A DNA stretch of 50,210 nucleotides, taken from Nitrospira sp. GTDB taxonomy: Bacteria; Nitrospirota; Nitrospiria; Nitrospirales; Nitrospiraceae. Positions 43,031 to 50,210 of this stretch are shown one piece after another. How positions within the stretch are numbered: the first letter of the stretch is position 1; each line of letters starts with the position of its first letter. The position numbers were made by a program, and so were the translations under genes. Under the pieces are notes generated by a model. The model was not told the origin of the DNA, made no database searches, and was given only the letters and a program-made list of their open reading frames with translations. The stretch covers positions 1 to 50,210 of the forward strand of contig JANDJK010000011.1 in assembly GCA_024330925.1 (NCBI GenBank), given 5' to 3'.

Positions 43031-44305
43031 CTATTTGATAGCTGCAAACAGTTCGCGAATGGCTGGGGTCTTTAATTTCTTGAGGGCCTTGGCTTCGATC
43101 TGACGAATTCGTTCTCGGGTAACCGAGAGATTCTGTCCGATCTGCTCCAGGGTCTTTGCTTCATCGTACCCGATGCCGAAACGAAGCCGGATCACGGTCT
43201 GTTCTCTCGGCGTCAGAGTACTGAGGATACGATCCAATTGCTTTGTCAACTCGGCTCGATGGACATGGGCATCGGGAGGCGTGGCGAGTTGATCGGGAAT
43301 CAGCTCGCCAAACTGGGTATCCCCCTCTCCAATTGTAGCCTCCAACGCGGCCGGTTCCTGAAACGCCTGCATGGTTTCTTGAAGTCGTTCCGGTCTCATC
43401 CGAAGCGCGTGGGCCACCTCTTCCAGGCGAGCCGGGCGCCCCAACTGCTGTCCAAGATGGCGGGTCACACGGAGAATGCGATGGGAAGCCTCGGTCTGGT
43501 GGACTGGCACCCGGATGGTTCTGGCCTGATCGGCCAAAGCTCGGGTAATGCCTTGCCTGATCCACCAGGTCGCGTAGGTGCTGAACTTGTATCCTTTGCG
43601 GTATTGATAGCGTTCCGCCGCTTTCATCAGGCCGATATTGCCTTCTTGCACCAGATCGAGCAACGCTAACCCTCGTCCGGTATAGTGTTTAGCAATGTCA
43701 ACGACCAAGCGTAAGTTGCACCGTACCAATTCATCCTTTCCTTCTTCTAAAATCACTCGTGCAGCTTTGATCTCCTTAAGCGATGCTCGCAAGGTCTTTT
43801 CCACTGCCGGTGCTCGTTGAGAATCGTGGCTGACCGCCTTGATGACACGTTCTAATGCTCTCTCCGCATCGTTCAGTGCTGTGGCGGATAATCCACTCAA
43901 CCGTTTCACGAGGCACAACCGCTTGAGCGGCTCCGACACTCCTGGTGTGTGCTTTGCTTCTTCAAGGACTTTGACGGCTTGACGCAAAGCTCGTCGAATG
44001 CGACGGGTGCCTTCATCGATGCGTTTGGCAAGGGCAGTTTCCTCCTCCCGGGTCAGCAAGGGCCGTTCACCGAAAGAGCGGAAGTAGAGCGATTCCATGA
44101 AAAACGATCCGCCTGTCCGCTCCTTTTCTTCTTCTTCGCCGCCGTCCAGAGTCTCTGCCTCGCGGACCAACCCCTCTTGGTCTTCCCGACCGATTATTTC
44201 TAACAAGTCACTGGCTCGCCGGTTGTCAGCGTCCAGTTCTGCGTCAACGGTGTCGGGTAAATCATTCCCTGCTATCAGCCCCATCCGCAATGCCTCGTGT
44301 TCCAT
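43031..44305 (-). CDS. Sigma-70 family RNA polymerase sigma factor (RpoD/RpoS-like)
   Basis: A 424-residue sigma factor. ATG 44305 is five bases from GAGGTG; an upstream start at 44341 is less likely. An acidic head (GGEEEEKE) leads into region 1.2/2.1, then the region 2 core NLRLVVDIAKHYTGRGLALLDLVQEGNIGLM and YKFSTYATWWIRQGITRALADQARTIRVPVH, region 3, and region 4 with LTPREQTVIRLRFG and VTRERIRQIEAKALKKLK. Region 1.1 of classical RpoD is missing, so this is probably an alternative group 2 factor (RpoS/SigB-like), not the primary one. It stands alone. Confidence 0.9.
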   Translation of the reverse strand: MEHEALRMGLIAGNDLPDTVDAELDADNRRASDLLEIIGREDQEGLVREAETLDGGEEEEKERTGGSFFMESLYFRSFGERPLLTREEETALAKRIDEGTRRIRRALRQAVKVLEEAKHTPGVSEPLKRLCLVKRLSGLSATALNDAERALERVIKAVSHDSQRAPAVEKTLRASLKEIKAARVILEEGKDELVRCNLRLVVDIAKHYTGRGLALLDLVQEGNIGLMKAAERYQYRKGYKFSTYATWWIRQGITRALADQARTIRVPVHQTEASHRILRVTRHLGQQLGRPARLEEVAHALRMRPERLQETMQAFQEPAALEATIGEGDTQFGELIPDQLATPPDAHVHRAELTKQLDRILSTLTPREQTVIRLRFGIGYDEAKTLEQIGQNLSVTRERIRQIEAKALKKLKTPAIRELFAAIK

Positions 44306-44573
44306 GGCAGCACCTCGTTTTTTGTGTTCATGCACTACCACGCCCTTATCAATTTAGATGCTTCAGTCAGCCGAGAGGATTCAGCCGACTCCAAACTGTT
44401 TTCCCCTTTCCTGAGCAAAAGGGATGCAGGAAAAAAGATGAGAAAGCAGGAATGCCATCGCCTCGGAATTTCAGGACTATTAGACGTGTTTAATGAGGAA
44501 TAAAGGGGGGTGGTTGTGGCGGCTGTGCCTCATTTGTGTCGGATGGACCACGGTGTCGAGAGGAGGGCAGCCG

Positions 44574-45362
44574 TTACGCGTTCTCGTTTTTTTCTCTGCC
44601 TGACAACCCCTTCAAAAAAGGAGCAAGGGTATCCACCGGGATGGGGAAGATCGTCGTCGAATTTTTCTCTGCCGCGATTTCCACCAACGTTTGCAAGTAC
44701 CGGAGCTGCAGGGCAGCCGGGTTTCGGCTGATCACGTCGGCGGCATCCGCCAGCCGTTGGGATGCCTCAAATTCTCCGTCGGCATGGATGATTTTGGCGC
44801 GCCGTTCCCGCTCTGCTTCGGCTTGGCGAGCAATGGCTCGTTGCATTTCTTGAGGAAGATCCACGTTCTTGACCTCGACGGCCGTCACCTTGACGCCCCA
44901 CGGCTCCGTCTGTTGGTCGATGATCCGTTGCAGCTCTGCATTAATTTGCTCCCGTTTGGCTAACAGATCGTCCAGCTGACTTTGGCCCAGCACGCTGCGC
45001 AGGGTGGTCTGAGCCATCATGGAGGTGGCATAGAGATAGTCCTCGACCTGGACAATTGCCCGTTCCGGGTCCACGACACGAAAGTAGATAACGGCGTTAA
45101 CTTTCACCGTGACGTTGTCTTTGGTGATGATATCCTGTGGCGGCACGTCCATCGTGATTGTGCGGAGACTGACTCGTGTCAGCCGATCGATGAACGGCAC
45201 GATGATGACAAGCCCCGGCCCGTTGCCCCCAACCAGCCCGCGCGAGAGACGGCCAAGGCGAAAAATCACTGCCCGTTCATATTCAGGCAGCACGTTGAAG
45301 GTCAACTTGCCCAGTACGATCAAGGCGATGAGTACCAACAAAAGTCCAATGGGGCTGAACAT
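44574..45362 (-). CDS. Slipin/stomatin-like SPFH membrane protein
   Basis: A 262-residue protein from ATG 45362 (AGAGGC upstream). One N-terminal transmembrane helix ([19 protein letters not shown]) precedes an SPFH domain with [31 protein letters not shown] and [17 protein letters not shown], then a long helical arm rich in Glu/Arg/Lys ([12 protein letters not shown]). Slipins are known to pair with NfeD-type proteases; here the two genes are 2 bases apart in that order. Together they likely act on membrane protein quality. Confidence 0.93.
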   Translation of the reverse strand: MFSPIGLLLVLIALIVLGKLTFNVLPEYERAVIFRLGRLSRGLVGGNGPGLVIIVPFIDRLTRVSLRTITMDVPPQDIITKDNVTVKVNAVIYFRVVDPERAIVQVEDYLYATSMMAQTTLRSVLGQSQLDDLLAKREQINAELQRIIDQQTEPWGVKVTAVEVKNVDLPQEMQRAIARQAEAERERRAKIIHADGEFEASQRLADAADVISRNPAALQLRYLQTLVEIAAEKNSTTIFPIPVDTLAPFLKGLSGREKNENA

Positions 45363-45364
45363 GG

Positions 45365-46720
45365 CTAAGCCTCTTTCTTTTGAAAAACAGGCGTGACGTA
45401 CAGTTTTAATCCTTCTACACGTAGGACCTTCGCGGTGCCCCCCTCTTCCACAGGGCGATCGCTGACGGCGTCCCACAGTTCTCCATGAATCATCAATTTG
45501 CCGTCAGGTTGCAGTGCCGTCTTGGCGATGCCGATGGCACCAATCATGCCTTCGCTGCCGGTGAGCGGTGAGCGGCGCAGCGCACGTACGCCCATGCCGA
45601 CAATGAACAGTGAAATGGCCGCAGTCGCGGCGATCACGGGAATGATGACCGACCAAGAGATTTGAAAAAACTCCGCGTCCGACTTGATCAGCATCAGAGA
45701 ACCGAGCAACATGGACACAACCCCCCCGATAGCCAGTAATCCGTAGCTCGTGACGGTGGCTTCCAAGATAAAGAACACGATCCCCAACAGGAACAGCAAC
45801 ACTCCCGCATAGTTGACCGGTAATGATTGGAGGGAATAAAAAGCCAAGATAAGACTGATGGCGCCAACGATGCCGGGCAGGATCGCGCCGGGGTTGTACA
45901 ATTCGGCGAGGATGCCGATCGTACCCACGGTCATGAGGAGATAGGCGATGTTGGGGTCGCTCAAGGCTTTCAAGAGTTCAAGCCGGAGCCCCATGGGAAA
46001 TTCACGAATCAAGGCTCCCTCGGTGGCGAGGGTAACGGGACCGCCAGGGACTGAGACTGTCCGCCCATGAAGTTGTTTAAGGAGGGTGGCAAGATCATCT
46101 GCAACAAGGTCGATGATTTTCAATTTGAGCGCTTCCTGCTCAGTGACGGACACACTTTTGCGCACCGCGTCTTCGGCCCAGGCTACATTCCGCCCCCGCT
46201 GTTCCGCGATGCTTTTGATGTAGGCAACGGCGTCGTTTTCCACTTTTTCTTTCATCGTTTTATCCATTTCGCCCCCGCCGATGGCGACCGGATGGGCTGC
46301 GCCGATATTTGTCCCCGGCGCCATGGCGGCGATGTGAGCCGCCATGGTGATGAACACGCCGGCCGATGCTGCTCGGCCTCCGGAAGGAGCGACGAAGACA
46401 ATGACGGGGATCGGCGAAGCGGTAATATCTTTCACGATCAGACGCATGGAGGTATCCAACCCTCCGGGAGTGTCGAGTTGGAGGATCACGGCTTGGGCCG
46501 AAGACGATTGGGCAGCAGCCAATGTGTCGTGGAAGTACTCAGCGGCGACAGGGTTAATAACCCCTTCGTAGGTCGCGACAAGCACCTCCCCGGCCTGAGC
46601 GTTGGAAAGGAAAAGTAACAGGGTTGCTGTCCCAAGGGCAACGCGGCACACGGCCGTCGCTGCGCGTTCGAGGAGGAACCAACGCGTGGATTGGTGGCTA
46701 CAGATGGGGACCATCACCAC
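45365..46720 (-). CDS. NfeD-family membrane serine protease
   Basis: A 451-residue protein of the long NfeD type. A signal-like N-terminus ending LSNAQA leads to a ClpP-like protease domain ([11 protein letters not shown], then the catalytic serine in [14 protein letters not shown] and a downstream lysine), a set of about four to five transmembrane helices, and a C-terminal OB-fold domain ([16 protein letters not shown]). It is the usual partner of the slipin encoded 2 bases after it. A GTG at 46720 and ATG 46714 are both possible starts. It is driven by the promoter at 46764-46792. Confidence 0.92.
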   Translation of the reverse strand: MVMVPICSHQSTRWFLLERAATAVCRVALGTATLLLFLSNAQAGEVLVATYEGVINPVAAEYFHDTLAAAQSSSAQAVILQLDTPGGLDTSMRLIVKDITASPIPVIVFVAPSGGRAASAGVFITMAAHIAAMAPGTNIGAAHPVAIGGGEMDKTMKEKVENDAVAYIKSIAEQRGRNVAWAEDAVRKSVSVTEQEALKLKIIDLVADDLATLLKQLHGRTVSVPGGPVTLATEGALIREFPMGLRLELLKALSDPNIAYLLMTVGTIGILAELYNPGAILPGIVGAISLILAFYSLQSLPVNYAGVLLFLLGIVFFILEATVTSYGLLAIGGVVSMLLGSLMLIKSDAEFFQISWSVIIPVIAATAAISLFIVGMGVRALRRSPLTGSEGMIGAIGIAKTALQPDGKLMIHGELWDAVSDRPVEEGGTAKVLRVEGLKLYVTPVFQKKEA

Positions 46721-46763
46721 TATATATCGAGCTCCTAACTATCAGTGAGACAAGATGATTTTG

Positions 46764-46792
46764 ATATTACGGCCCGCTGGCTACCCTGTCAA
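46764..46792 (-). promoter_or_regulatory. Sigma-70-type promoter of the NfeD/slipin operon
   Basis: On the minus strand TTGACA (46787-46792), exactly 17 bases, then TAATAT (46764-46769). This near-consensus match lies about 40 bases before the nfeD start codon. Confidence 0.7.
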
Positions 46793-46857
46793 GAAAGGTG
46801 GTTGGTCACAAGACACTGGTTGCAAACCAGGAGATGAACCACCTAGAATGTTTCGCC

Positions 46858-47724
46858 ATGTCAACGTTTTCCAATAGCGAACGCATTCATTTGGTTGATC
46901 GCAAGGGACGCCAGTATGCAGTGATGCTCAAGGAGGGGGAGGTCTACCAATTCAGCGGCCAGACGATTCCCCATGATGAGATCATTGGTCGAGAGGATGG
47001 AGCAGTGATTGTGCTATCCGGCGGCAAACGGATGCTGGCCATTAAACCTACGTTGAGAGAGTATGTCCTAAAGATGCCTCGGGGTGCGCAAGTTCTGTAC
47101 CCGAAGGACCTTGGGCTTATTCTCATGTGGGCGGATATCTATCCCGGAGCAAGGGTGTTTGAAGCAGGAACCGGTTCTGGGGCGCTCACAATGGCGCTAT
47201 TGCGTGCAGTTGGACCAGGGGGCCTGGTTGTGACGTATGAGGTGCGGGAGGATTTCGCCCGCACCGCGCTGCGCAACATTGACCGTTATCTTGGATCGAC
47301 TCCTAACCTGGTATCCTTGCGCAAGGATGCCTACGAATCCATTGAATTACTGGACGATGGCGTTCCATTCGATCGAGTGGTCTTGGATCTGCCTGAACCG
47401 TGGCGGGTGGTACCCCATGCTGCCAAGGTCCTCCGTTCCGGCGGGATTTATCTGAGTTTTGTCCCGACTGTTCCTCAAGTTATGCAAACGGTTGAGGCGT
47501 TGGAACAAACCGCCATGTTTACCATGGTGGAGACGTTTGAGTCCTTGGTACGAACCTGGTCGGTGCGGGGACGAAGTGTCAGACCAGACCATAGAATGAT
47601 TGCCCATTCGGGGTTTCTAACCGTGGCACGAAAAGTAGAGAAGAGTATGCCGGTTTGGGGCGGAGCGTCTGATGATGCTTGGGCAAGGTCGAATCGCGCA
47701 CTGGATAATGAAATGGGAGAGTAA
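46858..47724 (+). CDS. tRNA (adenine-N1)-methyltransferase, TrmI type
   Basis: A 288-residue Rossmann methyltransferase that makes m1A58 in tRNA in bacteria and archaea. The N-terminal beta domain (SGQTIPHDEIIGREDGAVIV) is followed by the SAM site VFEAGTGSGALTMALL and the motif FDRVVLDLPEPWRVV. The start is uncertain: ATG 46858 chosen, ATG 46834 and GTG 46798 are in frame. It precedes the SDR gene by 5 bases. Divergent from the NfeD operon. Confidence 0.88.
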   Translation: MSTFSNSERIHLVDRKGRQYAVMLKEGEVYQFSGQTIPHDEIIGREDGAVIVLSGGKRMLAIKPTLREYVLKMPRGAQVLYPKDLGLILMWADIYPGARVFEAGTGSGALTMALLRAVGPGGLVVTYEVREDFARTALRNIDRYLGSTPNLVSLRKDAYESIELLDDGVPFDRVVLDLPEPWRVVPHAAKVLRSGGIYLSFVPTVPQVMQTVEALEQTAMFTMVETFESLVRTWSVRGRSVRPDHRMIAHSGFLTVARKVEKSMPVWGGASDDAWARSNRALDNEMGE

Positions 47725-47729
47725 GGAAG

Positions 47730-48491
47730 GTGAGGCGGCTGGAAGGCAAGGTTGCCATCGTGACGGGGGGGAATGCCGGCATCGGTGAGGCAGTAGCGAA
47801 GCGGTTTGCGGCAGAAGGGGCCTCCGTCACGATTACAGGACGTCGGCAAGTGGAACTTGATCGAGTGGCGGCGGCGATTCGTCAAAGTACGGACAGGGTC
47901 CTGACGGTTGCCGGTTCTGTAACCGATGAAGCGCACGTGCAAGAGGTGATGCGGGCCACAATCCATCGTTTTGGCCGAATTGATATCGTGGTCAATAATG
48001 CGGGGATCGGCGATTTTGGCGCACGTCTGCATGAAATCGATGATGAACGGTGGAAGACGGTGTTGGATGTTAACCTAACAGGCGTCTTTCGCGTGACTAG
48101 GGCTGCCCTCCCTCACATGCTCAAGCAGAAATCTGGAGCGATTGTGAATGTCTCCTCCGTCGCTAGCTTGGTTGGTATTCCTGGCTTACCTGCCTATGCC
48201 GCCTCTAAAGGGGCCCTTGATGCCCTTACCAGGTCGGTGGCGATTGACTATGCCCAAGATGGGATCCGCTGCAATGTCGTCAATCCCGCTCTGGTCGATA
48301 CACCTATGGCTGCCCCCTTGATGGCTAATCCCGCCATGCTCCAGGGGATCCTCGCTCAGTATGCCATTCGCCGTGCCGGTACTCCCGAGGAAGTTGCAAG
48401 TCTGGTGTTGTATTTGGCCTCAGATGAGGCGGCATGGGTAACGGGGGGGACCTTTACTATCGATGGAGGCATGACCATTTACAAAGGATAG
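47730..48491 (+). CDS. Short-chain dehydrogenase/reductase
   Basis: A 253-residue classical SDR. The cofactor motif is TGGNAGIGEA (about 12-21), then NNAG (89-92), catalytic Ser142/143 and YAASK (Tyr156/Lys160), with the end TGGTFTIDGGM. The GTG start at 47730 is 5 bases after the TrmI-type gene. The substrate is not evident; FabG-like ketoreductases and other members look alike at this level. It precedes aroE by 41 bases. Confidence 0.88.
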   Translation: MRRLEGKVAIVTGGNAGIGEAVAKRFAAEGASVTITGRRQVELDRVAAAIRQSTDRVLTVAGSVTDEAHVQEVMRATIHRFGRIDIVVNNAGIGDFGARLHEIDDERWKTVLDVNLTGVFRVTRAALPHMLKQKSGAIVNVSSVASLVGIPGLPAYAASKGALDALTRSVAIDYAQDGIRCNVVNPALVDTPMAAPLMANPAMLQGILAQYAIRRAGTPEEVASLVLYLASDEAAWVTGGTFTIDGGMTIYKG

Positions 48492-48532
48492 TTGATAAAG
48501 GGTAGTCCCCGATTTCGTTTCCATCTATCATC

Positions 48533-49393
48533 ATGCCCATGGAGATCGGCACTCGCACGCAGTTCTGCGGGGTTATCGGTAACCCTGTTGACCATTCCTT
48601 GTCACCGGCCCTTCACAATGCGGCCTTTCGAGCGGTGGGCGTTGACTGTGTATATCTGGCGTGGAAAGTGGAAAGAATTGGCGATGCTTTGAAGGGCCTC
48701 AAGGCACTGGGTAATTTTCGCGGAGCGAGTGTGACCATCCCGCACAAGCTGGCAGCTATCCCATTTCTGGACGAAATCGACCCAATCGCCCGTCGGATTG
48801 GAGCGATCAATACGATTGTGGCGGAGGAGGGGCGGCTGGTGGGGTATAACACCGATGCGAGTGGTGCCTTGCGTGCCTTGCGGGAAGGGGGTGTGGTGCT
48901 GACCGGTTGCCGTGTGGTCGTGCTTGGATCGGGAGGAGCCGCAAGGGCGATCGCTTTTGCGCTGGCGGTGGAATCGGACGTGGAAAAGCTTGTTATTCTG
49001 GGTATTGATCGGGATGAACGGACCACATTGGTTAACGACCTGCGATCTCAGACGCCCTTGCCTGTGGAGGATAACGAACTAGACGAAGATACTCTGCGCC
49101 GGGCCTTGCCCGACGCGCACATTCTCATTCACTGTACGCCGGTCGGGATGGTGCCTCGAGTCGATGACACCTGTGTGCCGGCGTCGTTACTCCATCCGAA
49201 GCTGACGGTTATGGACATTGTGTACAACCCGCGGACCACACGATTGCTCCGAGAGGCGCAACAGGTTGGCTGCCGAACGATTTCCGGTCTGGAGATGTTC
49301 CTCCATCAAGCGATGGCGCAATTCGAGTTATGGACTAATCGGTCCGCCCCTGTTGATGTGATGCGGGCGGTGTTGGAATCCCGTTTCTCATGA
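48533..49393 (+). CDS. aroE: Shikimate dehydrogenase
   Basis: A 286-residue enzyme reducing 3-dehydroshikimate with NADPH. Landmarks are IGNPVDHSLSPALHNAAF, SVTIPHKLAAI with the catalytic lysine, NTDASGALRAL and the cofactor motif VLGSGGAARAIAFA; the C-terminus has DIVYNPRTTRLLREA and SGLEMFLHQAMAQFELWT. Its stop overlaps the aroK start (ATGA), so the two shikimate-pathway steps are coupled. The rest of the pathway is at 27230-30498 in this window. Confidence 0.96.
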   Translation: MPMEIGTRTQFCGVIGNPVDHSLSPALHNAAFRAVGVDCVYLAWKVERIGDALKGLKALGNFRGASVTIPHKLAAIPFLDEIDPIARRIGAINTIVAEEGRLVGYNTDASGALRALREGGVVLTGCRVVVLGSGGAARAIAFALAVESDVEKLVILGIDRDERTTLVNDLRSQTPLPVEDNELDEDTLRRALPDAHILIHCTPVGMVPRVDDTCVPASLLHPKLTVMDIVYNPRTTRLLREAQQVGCRTISGLEMFLHQAMAQFELWTNRSAPVDVMRAVLESRFS

Positions 49394-49890
49394 ATGTTGT
49401 GCTGATTGGCTATCGGGGAACCGGTAAAAGCACGGTGGGAAAGGTCGTGGCGTCCCGCTTGGGGAGGACTGTGGTCTCGACCGATGCCGAGGTGATCAAA
49501 CGAGCTGGACGGAGCATCCCTGACATTGTAGCACAGGACGGATGGGAGCACTTTCGTGATCTTGAATCTCAAGTCTGTCGTGAGCTGGCGGGAAGAGATG
49601 GGTTAGTGATTGACACGGGCGGTGGAGCCATCCTGCGTCAAGAGAATGTCGAGCGGTTAAAGCGAAACGGTGTGCTGTTTTGGCTCACGGCATCTGTGGA
49701 GACGATTGCCCGTCGTATCGGTCGTGACAGCCAACGACCGTCGCTGACGGGAACCAAGTCCTTTGTTGACGAAATAGAGGAGGTGTTACGGGAGCGAATG
49801 CCCCTGTATGAGGCTGCAGCTGATCATATTATTCCAACGGATGGACAGTCTATCATGCAAGTCGCGGACGAGATTCTGGCTCGTCTGTAG
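49390..49890 (+). CDS. aroK: Shikimate kinase
   Basis: A 166-residue P-loop kinase phosphorylating shikimate. The P-loop is GYRGTGKS (7-14), followed by STDAEVIKRAG, the substrate-binding Asp/Arg in WEHFRDLE and the DTGGGAI loop, and the lid region RPSLTG. The start overlaps aroE by 4 bases. It is the last protein gene of the window and precedes tRNA-Arg. Confidence 0.96.
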   Translation: MNVVLIGYRGTGKSTVGKVVASRLGRTVVSTDAEVIKRAGRSIPDIVAQDGWEHFRDLESQVCRELAGRDGLVIDTGGGAILRQENVERLKRNGVLFWLTASVETIARRIGRDSQRPSLTGTKSFVDEIEEVLRERMPLYEAAADHIIPTDGQSIMQVADEILARL

Positions 49891-49963
49891 TGGTTGGTGA
49901 CGGATAAACAAGTGGAGCCTGTCCTTGACAAATGTTGTGATGGCGTGCTTCTTGTAGAAACGT

Positions 49964-50040
<77 letters not shown>

Positions 50041-50210
50041 GTCCATCGAGCTCGAATCACTCTCTTGCTCTTCCACAACTTCCAATCGCCACGGTACGAG
50101 TGCGTGATGCCATCTGGTTATCGAGAAAAGCGTTTGTTCATGCAATGCGAGGAATTGCTTTGACAAGAGGGACCCAGAAAGCAATTAAAAGAAGCTGGAC
50201 AGGGGGCGGC

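Noticed and set aside
50160..50188. TTGACA-N17-AATTAA promoter-like element at the right edge
   Set aside because: The -10 match is poor and the downstream gene is outside the window, so it cannot be judged.

Overview
The window is a gene-dense stretch of a bacterial chromosome carrying mostly housekeeping operons. Several traits point to a Nitrospira-like member of the Nitrospirota: two proteins built from tandem PCP_red-type repeats with no chlorophyll genes in view, a two-subunit phenylalanyl-tRNA synthetase of archaeal/eukaryotic proportions, an assimilatory sulfur cluster with a fused CysNC and a sulfite reductase that carries a TusA tail, and many GTG/TTG starts. The taxonomic call is inference; no marker such as nitrite oxidoreductase can be identified (a short gene tail at 2-106 is unassigned).

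Layout. 1-660: tail of an unrecognised gene, a gene-free stretch with a terminator-like hairpin, and the initiator tRNA-Met on the minus strand. 758-7238: tightly packed plus-strand operon fmt-rsmB-rpe-pheS-pheT. 7482-10803, minus strand: tRNA-Val, thrS, infC (ATC start inside the end of thrS), rpmI, rplT. 11281-11910 minus: a small regulator with a Fis-type helix-turn-helix. 12148-19694 plus: sulfur assimilation, with an Rrf2 regulator, siroheme sulfite reductase fused to a TusA domain, APS reductase, a TrpD2-like protein, CysD and CysNC. 20372-21055: zinc-ribbon protein with two PCP_red repeats, flanked by long gene-poor stretches. 21901-24837: yebC, ruvA, a small secreted Cys-rich protein and ruvB; no ruvC. 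25030-36009: a long plus-strand run, pheA-hisC-aroF-tyrA-aroA (aromatic amino acids), then cmk-plsC-rpsA-sppA-HU/IHF-like and a four-repeat PCP_red protein. 36106-40749: small proteins, an FG-GAP repeat lipoprotein and a penicillin-binding carboxypeptidase. 40807-46720 minus: glutamate-type dehydrogenase, lipB, a sigma-70 family factor, and a slipin/NfeD pair. 46858-49890 plus: a TrmI-type tRNA methyltransferase, an SDR oxidoreductase, aroE and aroK. 49964-50040: tRNA-Arg.

How the parts fit. Two blocks together (pheA-hisC-aroF-tyrA-aroA and aroE-aroK) supply most of the shikimate/Phe/Tyr route. The sulfur block takes sulfate to APS (CysD/CysN), APS to sulfite (iron-sulfur CysH) and sulfite to sulfide, under a promoter whose -10 box is overlapped by an inverted repeat that fits an Rrf2 operator. 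Translation is heavily represented (initiator tRNA plus fmt, infC, L20, L35, S1, ThrRS, PheRS, RsmB, TrmI). The least explained content is the pair of PCP_red repeat proteins, the duplicated cysteine sets in the sulfite reductase, and the TrpD2-like protein inside the sulfur operon.
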